This document shows, one piece after another, positions 35,564-44,975 of a stretch of DNA of 64,000 bases (positions are counted from its first letter, which is position 1; every line of letters begins with the position of its first letter). Made by a program: the position numbers and the translations under genes. Below the pieces are notes generated by a model. The model worked only from the letters and a program-made list of their open reading frames with translations. It was not told where the DNA came from and searched no databases. This stretch comes from a bacterium (GTDB lineage Bacteria > Actinomycetota > Acidimicrobiia > Acidimicrobiales > Bin134), in the NCBI GenBank assembly GCA_026709025.1, contig JAPOTT010000032.1, forward strand, positions 1 to 64,000. Reading direction: 5' to 3'.

Positions 35564-37219
35564 TCAGCCTTTCATATAAGGGGTTATCCCGGCTTGGAGC
35601 AACCCAAACACCAAGCTGTCCACCAGAGCTTGCCAACTGGCCTCCACGATGTTGGTAGACACTCCTATGGTTGTCCATACCCGATCTCCACTAGCTGAGT
35701 CGATCATTACTCTAGTAACAGCCGCAGTACCCGATGCAGTGTCTAGCACCCTCACCTTGTAATCAATGAGCGAGATAGAACGTAACTCAGGGTAGCGGTG
35801 AGCCAACGTCAACATTAGTGCAGCATGCAATGCATCCACAGGCCCATTGCCTTCGCCGGTTGCTACAATGCGCTCACCTTGCACATGGAGCTTGACGGTA
35901 GCCTCCGTATCTACATCCACTGCCACCTCATTCCAAGCCCTAGCCCCAGTACCCGAGCGGTGATCAGTAGACACTCTGAATGACTCCAACTCAAAATAAG
36001 GCTGCTTCCAACCCGAAGCAGCCCTCATCAACAACTCTAGAGAAGCATCGGCAACCTCAAAGTGATATCCAGCATGTTCTAGCTTCTTGAGGGTGTCCAC
36101 GATCTCCCCCACTGCCTTGCCGCTTAACTCCAACCCCATCTCAGCAGCTTTGAGCTCCACGGTAGACCTGCCAGCCATCTCTGAAACCACAAAACGAGAG
36201 CCGTTACCCACAGCCGAAGGGTCTATGTGCTCATAGGCATCGGGTCTGCGGGCTATTGCGCTGGTGTGCAGCCCCGCTTTGTGCGCAAACGCAGACGACC
36301 CAACGTAAGGTTGTTGTGGATCGGGGGTGAAGTTCACCAACTCCGCCACATGATGTGACACTGCGGTAAGGTGTTCTAGGCGATCTTGCGGCACGGTTGC
36401 CACGCCCATCTTCAAGCTTAAGTTGGCAATAATGGGCACTAAATTGCAGTTGCCGGTGCGCTCGCCATAACCGTTGATCGTGCCTTGTACTTGCGTAGCA
36501 CCAGCGCGTACTCCTGCTAGGGCGTTAGCTACCCCACAGCCCGTGTCGTTGTGCAAATGCACACCAACGGGCGTATCTAGGTAGTCCACCACCGCACCCA
36601 CAATCTGTTCCACGTGCGTTGGCAACGATCCGCCGTTGGTGTCGCAAAGCACCAAGCGATCCGCTCCTGCCAAAGCTGCGGCCTCTAAAACAGCCAAGCT
36701 GTAGCCGGGGTTATTTTGGTAGCCGTCAAAGAAGTGCTCGGCATCAAAGAAAACCTGCATGCCTTGGTCTTTGAGAAACCGTATCGAATCGGCCACCATC
36801 GCCACACCCTCATCTAAGGTGGCACGCAACGCTTCTAGAACATGGTAATCCCAGCATTTGCCCACAATGCAGGCCACCTCGGTGCCCGAGGCCACCAAAT
36901 TAGCCAAGGTAAGGTCTTCGTCTGTTCGGCCCTTGACACGACGGGTAGATCCAAAAGACACCAGAGTGCTTGTGGCAAGATGCAGTTCTGTACGAGCCCG
37001 TTGAAAGAACTCATCATCTTTGGGGTTAGAACCAGGCCAGCCACCTTCAATGTAATGAACACCTAGCTCATCTAGCTGAACGGAGATACGCAGCTTGTCT
37101 TGCACCGAGAGGGATATGCCGCGCAGCTGGCTACCGTCACGCAAGGTGGTGTCGTAAATCTCCACAGCTTCGGGCAACGGGCGCGGTGCGGTTGGGGCCT
37201 CAGCAGTAGACATGTTCAT
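35564..37219 (-). CDS. cimA: Citramalate synthase
   Basis: The protein belongs to the HMGL-like/DRE-TIM family with IYDTTLRDGSQLRGISLS at its start, HLHNDTGCGVANALAG near 225, and a LeuA-type allosteric domain in the last 130 residues (SLIDYKVRVLDTASGTAAVTRV). The GSQLRGI version and the 551-residue length fit CimA, which makes citramalate from pyruvate and acetyl-CoA as a threonine-independent route to 2-oxobutyrate for isoleucine. A true leuA lies elsewhere (44967-46688), supporting this call. The ATG at 37219 overlaps ilvE by four bases. Confidence 0.9.
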   Translation of the reverse strand: MNMSTAEAPTAPRPLPEAVEIYDTTLRDGSQLRGISLSVQDKLRISVQLDELGVHYIEGGWPGSNPKDDEFFQRARTELHLATSTLVSFGSTRRVKGRTDEDLTLANLVASGTEVACIVGKCWDYHVLEALRATLDEGVAMVADSIRFLKDQGMQVFFDAEHFFDGYQNNPGYSLAVLEAAALAGADRLVLCDTNGGSLPTHVEQIVGAVVDYLDTPVGVHLHNDTGCGVANALAGVRAGATQVQGTINGYGERTGNCNLVPIIANLSLKMGVATVPQDRLEHLTAVSHHVAELVNFTPDPQQPYVGSSAFAHKAGLHTSAIARRPDAYEHIDPSAVGNGSRFVVSEMAGRSTVELKAAEMGLELSGKAVGEIVDTLKKLEHAGYHFEVADASLELLMRAASGWKQPYFELESFRVSTDHRSGTGARAWNEVAVDVDTEATVKLHVQGERIVATGEGNGPVDALHAALMLTLAHRYPELRSISLIDYKVRVLDTASGTAAVTRVMIDSASGDRVWTTIGVSTNIVEASWQALVDSLVFGLLQAGITPYMKG

Positions 37220-38133
37220 TCCACGTATTCGTTCCAATGGCTGTACTGGGCACAACGTCCCCGCACAGCTTCAGAGAACAGCTCTTGAATCTTGCGTGTG
37301 ATGGGACCAGGATCGCCAATTTCACGGTCGTCCACCGAGCGGATGGGCACAACCTCCGCCGCAGTGCCCGACAAGAAAGCTTCGTCGGCTAGGTATAGGT
37401 CGCTGCGCAAGAGGTTGTCTGTCACATACCCAATGCCCAAATCCGAGGCCATCTGGCTAATGGCATCTTGGGTTATGCCTGCTAGGGCCCCCACAGATGT
37501 TGGAGGGGTGATGATGGTGCCGTCGCGAACCACGAACAAGTTTTCGCCGGTACATTCGCTAACGAAACCTTGAGGCGACAACAACACCGCCTCGTCGTAA
37601 CCAGCCTTTACCGCTTGCACTTTGGCTAGCTGGCTGTTGATGTAGTGCCCACAACCCTTAGCGGCAGTGGGCATGGAGTTGGGGTCGTGACGTTGCCATG
37701 AGCTAACCATCAAGCGTACGCCTTGTTGGATGCCCTCATCGCCGAGGTAGGCACCCCACGGCCACACTGCAATGGCTACGTTCACCTGACAGGGCAGCGG
37801 ATTGAGGCCCATCTCGCCGTAACCCAGATAAGCCAGAGGCCGCACATAGCAGCTAGACAGGTTGTTGACGCGCACGGTTTCCTTAGTGGCTTCTACTAGC
37901 TCTTCTAGGGTGTAGGGAATATCGATCTGCAATATCTTGGCGCTTGCAAACAGGCGGCGTATGTGGGGCGTAAGTCGAAAAACCGCAGCACCACGATCTG
38001 TTTCATAGGCCCGTATGCCCTCAAACACGCCGTTCCCGTAATGCAATGTGTGGGTGAGCACATGCACTGTGGCATCAGCCCAGTTCACCAGTTCACCATC
38101 CATCCACACTTTGTCTGTGGTCTTGATTGGCAT
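37216..38133 (-). CDS. ilvE: Branched-chain amino acid aminotransferase
   Basis: A fold-type IV PLP enzyme of 305 residues, with HVLTHTLHYGNGVFEGIRAY near residue 25, the likely PLP Lys in AAKGCGHYINSQLAK near 158, and ECTGENLFVVRDG near 192. It carries out the last step of leucine, isoleucine and valine synthesis. It is directly coupled to cimA downstream, and leuB lies 103 bases upstream. AAGGAA sits ten bases before the ATG. The 103-base gap to leuB shows no clear terminator. Confidence 0.93.
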   Translation of the reverse strand: MPIKTTDKVWMDGELVNWADATVHVLTHTLHYGNGVFEGIRAYETDRGAAVFRLTPHIRRLFASAKILQIDIPYTLEELVEATKETVRVNNLSSCYVRPLAYLGYGEMGLNPLPCQVNVAIAVWPWGAYLGDEGIQQGVRLMVSSWQRHDPNSMPTAAKGCGHYINSQLAKVQAVKAGYDEAVLLSPQGFVSECTGENLFVVRDGTIITPPTSVGALAGITQDAISQMASDLGIGYVTDNLLRSDLYLADEAFLSGTAAEVVPIRSVDDREIGDPGPITRKIQELFSEAVRGRCAQYSHWNEYVE

Positions 38134-38236
38134 GTTTGTTCAGTTCCTTTCTGACTTGATATTTATGGGATTGATGTTTGTGGGGTGGCTATCTGCGATC
38201 ATTTTGTTGGGTGAGTTGGTATAGGTACCTACAAGC

Positions 38237-39217
38237 CTAAACCCGTTCGGCTATAGCATCGCCGATTTCTGTGGTGGTGCCTTGATGATTTTTTACTTCA
38301 GCACAAGCCTCTCGTATTCGACTAGCAGCAGAAGCCTCTCCCAAGAACTCTGCCATCATGGCAGCCGACAAGATTGCAGCTATGGGATTGGCCTTGCCTG
38401 TGCCAACAATATCGGGTGCAGAGCCGTGTACAGGTTCAAACATAGAAGGACCAGTGCGATCAGGGTTTAAGTTAGCCGAAGCTGCTAGACCAATACCCCC
38501 CGACACGGCACCACCTAAGTCGGTGAGGATGTCACCAAACAGGTTATCGGTGACGATCACATCGTAGCTTTTGGGGTCTTGCACAAAGTAGATGCAAGCT
38601 GCATCTACATGGTTGTAAGCGGTGGCCACATCGGTGTATTCGGTAGCTACCTCGTTGAAGGTGCGTTGCCACAAATCACCAGCAAAGGTCAACACGTTGG
38701 TTTTGTGTACCAGAGTTAGGTGTCGTCCGGGGCGGCTGCGGGCCAGATCGAAGGCGTAGCGGATACAGCGTTCCACCCCAAAGCGGGTGTTCACCGACCC
38801 CTGTGTGGCTATCTCTGCGGGGGTGTTCTTACGCAAGAAGCCGCCTTCGCCTGCGTAGCTGCCCTCGGTGTTCTCGCGGATTACCTCAAAATCAAAGCTG
38901 TCGTCGGGTGCATGAAACGGCCTGCGGTTAACATACAAATCCAGTTCAAAGCGCATCCGCAACAACAGCCCGCGCTCTATAACGCCGGGTGGCACATCGG
39001 GTGTGCCTACTGCTCCTAGATACAGCGCATCTAGCCCTCGCCACTCTTGCACAATGGCATCGGTGAGCACCGTGGCATCGCGCAGGTAGCGGTCGCCACC
39101 GAGATCGTAGGAAACGGTATCTAGCTCAACTCCAGCGGCATCCAAAACCTTAAGGCCCTCTGTTAGCACCTCGGGGCCAATTCCGTCTCCGCCTATCACA
39201 CCAATTATCTTCGACAT
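38237..39217 (-). CDS. leuB: 3-isopropylmalate dehydrogenase
   Basis: A 326-residue isocitrate/isopropylmalate dehydrogenase family enzyme with GGDGIGPEVLTEG at the start, the substrate-binding RENTEGSYAG near 114, and DNLFGDILTDLGGAVSGGIG near 220. It oxidises and decarboxylates 3-isopropylmalate for leucine. The size and the leucine-gene neighbours favour LeuB over tartrate or isocitrate dehydrogenases. Its leader (TATCCTAAAGGGCTATGTC) is nearly the same as that of serA. Confidence 0.9.
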   Translation of the reverse strand: MSKIIGVIGGDGIGPEVLTEGLKVLDAAGVELDTVSYDLGGDRYLRDATVLTDAIVQEWRGLDALYLGAVGTPDVPPGVIERGLLLRMRFELDLYVNRRPFHAPDDSFDFEVIRENTEGSYAGEGGFLRKNTPAEIATQGSVNTRFGVERCIRYAFDLARSRPGRHLTLVHKTNVLTFAGDLWQRTFNEVATEYTDVATAYNHVDAACIYFVQDPKSYDVIVTDNLFGDILTDLGGAVSGGIGLAASANLNPDRTGPSMFEPVHGSAPDIVGTGKANPIAAILSAAMMAEFLGEASAASRIREACAEVKNHQGTTTEIGDAIAERV

Positions 39218-39273
39218 AGCCCTTTAGGATACGAATACTTGCCGCCTTGATGCGAACACTAAGCTAGAAGCTT

Positions 39274-39747
39274 ATGGGAGATGTTCACGAGCTGTCACAA
39301 GCAGCCCACGATCGATTGCAAGGCGAGTTTGATCACCTAACCACCGTGGGGCGGGTTGACATCGCCCGCAAGATAGAAGCAGCCCGAGAACTAGGCGACC
39401 TCAGCGAGAACGGCGATTACCACGCCGCCAAAGATGAACAGGGCAAGATGGAGACCCGCATTGCCCATCTCGGTGCGCTTTTGCGTAACTCTCGTATCGT
39501 GGCAGCTAGCGACTCTGAGACTGTCTCGGTTGGCTCGGTGGTGACCATAGCCTATGAGGGTGACACAGAGGATCAAGAGAGGTACCTAGTGGGCTCAATT
39601 GAAGAGCGGCGCGAGGGCTTGGAAGTTATCTCACCCACATCCCCAATGGGTTCGGCCATCATCGGGGCCAGCGTGGGCGACACGGTATCGTACCAAAGTC
39701 CTACAGGCCACAGCCTGAGCGTCCAAATCCTTGACCTTGAGCAGTAG
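39274..39747 (+). CDS. greA: Transcription elongation factor GreA
   Basis: GreA enters the RNA polymerase secondary channel and stimulates transcript cleavage. The N-terminal coiled coil includes RVDIARKIEAARELGDLSENGDYHAAKDEQGKMETRI, with the conserved acidic tip (DLSENGDYHAA) at about residues 47-57. The C-terminal FKBP-like domain ends [19 protein letters not shown]. The length of 157 is typical. It diverges from leuB, 56 bases apart. Confidence 0.94.
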   Translation: MGDVHELSQAAHDRLQGEFDHLTTVGRVDIARKIEAARELGDLSENGDYHAAKDEQGKMETRIAHLGALLRNSRIVAASDSETVSVGSVVTIAYEGDTEDQERYLVGSIEERREGLEVISPTSPMGSAIIGASVGDTVSYQSPTGHSLSVQILDLEQ

Positions 39748-40621
39748 CGGACAACCGCTGCGCCCTAAGTTGCCGCCGGGCAGCCCTGTTGTGCTGGCCG
39801 GGCGAGGCGAGGTTTTCGTGCGTTGCGCTGAAGGGCCCCCAGGGTCGCCCACGATAATCCTGTTGCACGGTTGGACTGTAACGGCCGATTTGAACTGGTA
39901 CCCGGCTTACGCTCCTCTGGCCGAACGAGCCACGGTTGTAACCTTTGACCATCGTGGACACGGCGAAGGGTTGCCCACTAAGCGATTCAGCTTTGCTGAT
40001 TGCGCCGCCGATGTGGTTGCAGTGGCCGATGCTCTAGAACTGGAGAAGTTCGTTTGTGTGGGCTACTCCATGGGTGGGGCCATTGCCCAGCTAACAGCCC
40101 GCCAAGTGCCAGAGCGGGTAGCGGGTTTGGTGTTGGGTGCCACCTCCACCAACTTTCGGGGCCGGGGTTTGCGGTCATTGCGACTTTCATTGCTACCAGT
40201 TTTTGCTGGTGCGTCTAGGCTCACACCTGCTGGGCTGCGTCAATGGGGCTGGCAACAAACCGTGTTCAACATCATTGGGCACAACTTTGGTCGTTGGGCA
40301 CAAGCTGAGGTGCTAAAGGGCGATCCTCAGGCAATGTTGGATGCAGGTGCTGAGCTGTTTAATTTTAACTCCAGATCATGGATTTCTGAGCTGCCTATGC
40401 CCATAGCCCAGATACGTACTCTGGGCGACAGTGTTGTGCCCGATTATCTCCAAGAAGAGTTGTCACACGCTGTTGCTAACATAGCGGTGTTCGCTTACCG
40501 GGGTGGGCACGCCTCGGTGGTGACGGATTTTGGCAGCTTCTGGCATTGCTTGAGCGGTGCGCTTGATCACCTTGGGGTGCCTCAAGCGCCCTACACAACA
40601 GGCCAAGCAGCGGCTAGCTAA
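39731..40621 (+). CDS. Alpha/beta hydrolase
   Basis: The 296-residue protein has the hydrolase fold: oxyanion-hole [11 protein letters not shown] near residue 49, FDHRGHGEG near 80, the nucleophile elbow GYSMGG near 114, and a late acid and His (RGGHASVV near 262). The substrate is unknown. Its likely TTG start at 39731 overlaps the end of greA by 17 bases, so it is read with greA. Another TTG at 39737 is possible. No signal peptide is seen. Confidence 0.85.
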   Translation: MTLSSSGQPLRPKLPPGSPVVLAGRGEVFVRCAEGPPGSPTIILLHGWTVTADLNWYPAYAPLAERATVVTFDHRGHGEGLPTKRFSFADCAADVVAVADALELEKFVCVGYSMGGAIAQLTARQVPERVAGLVLGATSTNFRGRGLRSLRLSLLPVFAGASRLTPAGLRQWGWQQTVFNIIGHNFGRWAQAEVLKGDPQAMLDAGAELFNFNSRSWISELPMPIAQIRTLGDSVVPDYLQEELSHAVANIAVFAYRGGHASVVTDFGSFWHCLSGALDHLGVPQAPYTTGQAAAS

Positions 40622-40674
40622 CAACCAGTCATAATTACATACCCAACCACCACTACCACACAGCCAAACAAGCA

Positions 40675-40696
40675 GGGCCAAAGAACGCTTCGGCCC
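40675..40696 (+). promoter_or_regulatory. Hairpin in the leuCD leader
   Basis: GGGCCAAAG and CTTCGGCCC can form a nine-pair stem with one mismatch and a four-base loop, 23 bases before the leuC ATG. There is no T-run, so it is not an ordinary intrinsic terminator. It may shape the leader RNA or end the preceding transcript weakly. A ribosome binding site AGGAG follows at 40710-40714. Confidence 0.35.
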
Positions 40697-40719
40697 ACAA
40701 CATCAAACTAGGAGCCCTT

Positions 40720-42120
40720 ATGGGTGAAACCCTTAGCGAAAAGATTTGGAACCGCCATGTTGTTCATTTAGGTGATGGCGAACCAGATCTGCTCTACATC
40801 GATCTGCACCTCATCCACGAGGTCACCTCACCACAGGCATTTGCCGGGTTGCGAATGAACCGGCGCTCCGTGCGGAGGCCAGACCTCACCGTGGCTACCG
40901 AGGATCACAATGTCCCCACCGACAGCGCAGTCTGGCCTATTGCCGATCCAATATCTCGCCAACAAGTAGAAACGCTGCGAGCTAATTGCGCGGAATTCGG
41001 CATCACGCTTCACCCGATGGGCACCTCACAGCAAGGCATCGTGCATGTCATCGGCCCTGAAACAGGGCTTACCCAGCCAGCTATGACCATTGTCTGCGGC
41101 GACAGCCACACTTCCACTCATGGGGCTTTTGGGGCCTTAGCGTTTGGGATAGGCACTAGCGAAGTAGAACATGTGTTAGCTACCCAAACCTTGCCACAGC
41201 AACGCCCCAACAACATGGCCATTACGGTAAACGGTGAGCTGCCCGCAAGCTGCACGGCTAAGGATGTCATCTTGGCCATCATCGGGCGCATCGGTACCGG
41301 TGGAGGTATCGGTTCGGTGATTGAGTACCGCGGTCCGGTTATCCGTGCGCTGTCTATGGAAGGGCGGATGACGGTGTGCAACATGTCCATCGAAGCAGGT
41401 GCCAAAGCCGGGCTCATTGCTCCAGATAGCACCACCTTTGAGTACTTACGCAACCGCACTTATGCACCCAAAGGCTCCGATTGGGACGAAGCCTTAGAAT
41501 CTTGGAGCGAGCTTTACAGCGATCCTGATGCTACCTTCGACAAAGAGGTGGTGATAGATGGCTCTAGCTTGGTACCGCACATTTCTTGGGGCACCAACCC
41601 ATCTCAGGTGGCTCCTATTGATGGCACCGTGCCGCACCCCGATAGCTTTGAAGAAGCTAGCGGGCGCGAAGCCGCAGCTCGAGCGCTGGCTTACATGGGC
41701 TTAGAGCCCGGCACGCCAGTTAGGGACATATCAGTAGACACCGTGTTTATCGGTTCTTGCACCAACAGCCGCATTGAAGATCTGCGTGCTGTGGCTGCAG
41801 TAGCACATCGACGCAGGGTGCGCGAGGGGGTACGCACGCTAGTTGTGCCCGGTTCTGCCGCTGTGAAGGCTCAAGCAGAAGCCGAGGGGCTGCACAAGGT
41901 TTTCAAAGATGCTGGTTTTGATTGGCGAGAGCCCGGCTGTTCCATGTGTTTGGCTATGAACCCAGACAAGTTAGGGCCAAAAGAACGTTGTGCCAGTACC
42001 TCTAACCGCAACTTTGAAGGTCGCCAAGGCAAGGGCGGTCGCACGCATCTAGTGTCGCCAACCGTAGCAGCAGCAACTGCGATAGCTGGCAGGTTCGCCA
42101 CCCCAGAGGATCTATCATGA
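40720..42120 (+). CDS. leuC: 3-isopropylmalate dehydratase large subunit
   Basis: LeuC with LeuD isomerises 2-isopropylmalate to 3-isopropylmalate using a [4Fe-4S] cluster. The cluster Cys residues are in [12 protein letters not shown] (about 345) and [14 protein letters not shown] (about 406-409). [32 protein letters not shown] near 126 is the aconitase signature. The length of 466 is standard. The stop overlaps leuD's start by four bases. Confidence 0.95.
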   Translation: MGETLSEKIWNRHVVHLGDGEPDLLYIDLHLIHEVTSPQAFAGLRMNRRSVRRPDLTVATEDHNVPTDSAVWPIADPISRQQVETLRANCAEFGITLHPMGTSQQGIVHVIGPETGLTQPAMTIVCGDSHTSTHGAFGALAFGIGTSEVEHVLATQTLPQQRPNNMAITVNGELPASCTAKDVILAIIGRIGTGGGIGSVIEYRGPVIRALSMEGRMTVCNMSIEAGAKAGLIAPDSTTFEYLRNRTYAPKGSDWDEALESWSELYSDPDATFDKEVVIDGSSLVPHISWGTNPSQVAPIDGTVPHPDSFEEASGREAAARALAYMGLEPGTPVRDISVDTVFIGSCTNSRIEDLRAVAAVAHRRRVREGVRTLVVPGSAAVKAQAEAEGLHKVFKDAGFDWREPGCSMCLAMNPDKLGPKERCASTSNRNFEGRQGKGGRTHLVSPTVAAATAIAGRFATPEDLS

Positions 42121-42710
42121 AACCGGTTCGCATTATCTCAGCTAGAGGGCTACCGCTGGATCGCAGCGATGTGGACACCGATCAGATCATCCCAAGTGAT
42201 TGGCTCAAGCGGGTTGAGCGAACCGGCTTTGAGCAGGGTCTGTTTTCTGAATGGCGCGAAGACCCAAGCTTTGTGCTGAACGATCCCCGTTTCAGCGATG
42301 CGCGTATCTTGGTAGCAGGGCCTAACTTTGGCACCGGCTCATCTCGGGAACACGCGGTGTGGGCTATTCAACAATATGGGTTTAGCGCTGTCATATCGCC
42401 TCGCTTTGGAGATATCTTCCGCAACAACGCCACCAAGAACGGTCTTGTACCGGTGCAGCTAGAAGAAACAGCAGCCCGCAAACTACTCCATGCAATAGTC
42501 GAGGATCCTTCTTTGGAGATCACAGTAGATGTGGAGCAATGCGTGGTGACAGCAGCCGCTATTGGCTTGCAAGCCAACTTCTCGTTAGATGGGGCCGTGC
42601 AAAAACGCTTGCTAGAGGGATTAGACGATATAGGTCTCACCTTGGCCCACTCAGAAGCCATCAACCGTTATGAAGCCAATCGGCCAGCGTGGCTGCCGGT
42701 GTTGAGCTAA
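42117..42710 (+). CDS. leuD: 3-isopropylmalate dehydratase small subunit
   Basis: The swivel-domain partner of LeuC, 197 residues. Family marks are [16 protein letters not shown] near residue 20, [24 protein letters not shown] near 65 and [21 protein letters not shown] near 98. It completes the dehydratase active site. The next gene starts 94 bases on and is unrelated, so leuCD is probably its own transcript. Confidence 0.95.
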   Translation: MKPVRIISARGLPLDRSDVDTDQIIPSDWLKRVERTGFEQGLFSEWREDPSFVLNDPRFSDARILVAGPNFGTGSSREHAVWAIQQYGFSAVISPRFGDIFRNNATKNGLVPVQLEETAARKLLHAIVEDPSLEITVDVEQCVVTAAAIGLQANFSLDGAVQKRLLEGLDDIGLTLAHSEAINRYEANRPAWLPVLS

Positions 42711-42803
42711 ATTGCCGGGCCAGCTATGCACCCCCATATCTCTCAGAGGCATATCCCTCAGAGGCTTTGGAACCTGCAAAGCAACCAAAGTGTCGTATGG
42801 GGT

Positions 42804-44975
42804 ATGAAAAAATGGCGTATGCAAAAGCTGTTTGTGGGATTATTTTGTTTTGCTCTGCTAGCCGGGGCTTGCAACTCTAAAGGCGATTCATCTGTTGGCC
42901 CAAACACGGGTGCAGGCCCAGAGCCAACCAACTCCACGGTGCTCAACATTTCAGGCAACCCTACCAATAACGCTCCACCTGATGGTGCTACAGAGCGCAA
43001 CATTGAACTTGCTTCAGCTTTGCGTAGCTTTGCTGATTGCAGCGCTCTGTTAAATTATCTGCGTACTGAAACCACCGAACGCGTGGGGCCTTATGGGCTC
43101 CAAGATCGCCACCAACCTTATTTTGGTTTTGACGTTGCACAAGACGATGCAGCGGTTGAACTTGTCACAGAATCTGCTCCAGTTCAAGCTGATGTGGGTA
43201 CCTCCTCTGAGAGTTCGGCAGCATCTTCAGATGGAACCTTTTCTACAACCAACGTGCAGGTGGCAGGTGTAGATGAGCCCGACCTCATCAAAACCGATGG
43301 CAACCGCATCTTGGCAATAGCCAACCAACATCTACACTATGTAGACCTTTCTGGTACAGAACCGGCCTATAGGGGCAGCGTAAAGCTCAACGAGAAAGGT
43401 TGGGGTGGCCAAGAAATACTTGTGTACGGAGATTGGGCGCTAGTTATGTCCAAAGCCCCACCAATAAGCGGATCAACAGAAGATTTTTGGTTCACGGGCA
43501 ACGAATCAGCGCTGGTGCAACAAGTTGACTTGTCCAACCCAGCAGCAATGCAGGTGGTAGCAACCCTGAATGTGGAGGGGCAGTACCTAAGCGCGCGCTC
43601 GGTGGGCAACATTGCTTGGTTGTTGATTACAAGCAATCCCTTGCAATTTGAGTTTGTGTATCCCAGTGGCCCATCCGCCGAAGAGGTTGCAGAACGGGTC
43701 AACAAGGAAATCGCCGCCTCAGCCGATCTAGATGCTTGGCTGCCCGCTTATAGCTTAGAAAGATCAGGCCAAAGCACAACCGGCCTTATACCTGAGTGTA
43801 CAAACTTATACACACCGCCAGATTTTTCAGGTTTCAACGTGCTAACGGTGCTTGCAGTGGATATGAGCCAACCACTCGCCCTCGGCGATTCGGCATCTGT
43901 GCTAGCCGATGGACATACGCTTTACAGTTCAGGTGAAGCAATCTATTTAGCCGAGAGCAAGCCAATCAGGTCAGATGAAAACGATAGGTTGGCGCAAACC
44001 ACACGCAGCATTAGCCAATGGCGCAGTGATTGGCTCACCACAGTTCACAAGTTCTCTGTTTCAACCTCTAGGGGTGTTAGCTATGAAGCAACAGGGGAAG
44101 TGTACGGGCACTTGTTGAATCAGTTCTCTATGGATGAGCACAACGGCTATTTCCGTATCGCCACCACCATTGGAGAGCCGTGGGACACCCGCAATTCCCA
44201 AAGCCAAGTGGTTGTGCTGGCTCAACAAGGGCGACAGTTGGCCATAGTTGGCAGCGTGGGTGGTTTGGGCAGGGGCGAGCGCATCTACTCGGTGCGCTAT
44301 ATGGGCGACGTTGGCTATGTGGTTACCTTCCGCCAAGTCGATCCACTGTACGTGCTTGATCTGTCAGATCCCACCAACCCCACCGTTTCAGGAGAGTTGA
44401 AGATTCCCGGGTTCTCTAACTACCTGCATCCTCTGAGTGATGGGTTGTTGGCTGGTATCGGTCAGCAAGCCGACAATCAGGGCAGAACCTTGGGCACGAA
44501 GGTATCGCTGTTTGATGTGAGCGATCCGGCTAACCCCACAGAGTTGGACTTCTTGGTGTTCCCAAACTCACACTCTGAGGTTGAATGGGACCACAGGGCG
44601 TTTTTGTATTGGCCAGAAACCGAGATGTTGGCCATACCCCTCAACGAGTATGAGCGCTTTTTTCCTGAACCAATAATTGATTCTGCACCTGCAGACAGCA
44701 CAGATAGCACAGACACCGCAGATAATATCTCTATCCCAACTACCCAGGATGCCTTCTCAGGTGCGGTGGTGCTACGAGCCAACCGCAACGGGGTGGAAGA
44801 AATTGGGCGCATCACTCATCTCACAAATATGGCGCGCTTTGCCGACTATAATCCACCCATTCAGAGGCTTGTAGTGGCAGACGAAGCCTTATGGTCGCTC
44901 ACCAACCACGCTATTCAGGCAAATCACCTAGAAAGCCTAGAATACGAAACCCATTTTGTTTTTCCATCAAGCTAA
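42804..44975 (+). CDS. Secreted beta-propeller lipoprotein
   Basis: From ATG 42804 the 723-residue product begins with a lipoprotein signal (KLFVGLFCFALLAGACNSKG, lipobox AGAC). A disordered stretch and then the hallmark VQVAGVDEPDLIKTDGNRIL of the bacterial beta-propeller domain family (PF09826 type) follow. Repeated blade-like strands (YVLDLSDPTNPTVSGELKIPGF, LFDVSDPANPTELD) continue to the end. It should be anchored outside the membrane. The function is unknown, with binding or scaffolding likely. The frame is open to 42726, but an upstream start would hide the signal. Its last nine bases overlap the end of leuA on the other strand. Confidence 0.8.
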   Translation: MKKWRMQKLFVGLFCFALLAGACNSKGDSSVGPNTGAGPEPTNSTVLNISGNPTNNAPPDGATERNIELASALRSFADCSALLNYLRTETTERVGPYGLQDRHQPYFGFDVAQDDAAVELVTESAPVQADVGTSSESSAASSDGTFSTTNVQVAGVDEPDLIKTDGNRILAIANQHLHYVDLSGTEPAYRGSVKLNEKGWGGQEILVYGDWALVMSKAPPISGSTEDFWFTGNESALVQQVDLSNPAAMQVVATLNVEGQYLSARSVGNIAWLLITSNPLQFEFVYPSGPSAEEVAERVNKEIAASADLDAWLPAYSLERSGQSTTGLIPECTNLYTPPDFSGFNVLTVLAVDMSQPLALGDSASVLADGHTLYSSGEAIYLAESKPIRSDENDRLAQTTRSISQWRSDWLTTVHKFSVSTSRGVSYEATGEVYGHLLNQFSMDEHNGYFRIATTIGEPWDTRNSQSQVVVLAQQGRQLAIVGSVGGLGRGERIYSVRYMGDVGYVVTFRQVDPLYVLDLSDPTNPTVSGELKIPGFSNYLHPLSDGLLAGIGQQADNQGRTLGTKVSLFDVSDPANPTELDFLVFPNSHSEVEWDHRAFLYWPETEMLAIPLNEYERFFPEPIIDSAPADSTDSTDTADNISIPTTQDAFSGAVVLRANRNGVEEIGRITHLTNMARFADYNPPIQRLVVADEALWSLTNHAIQANHLESLEYETHFVFPSS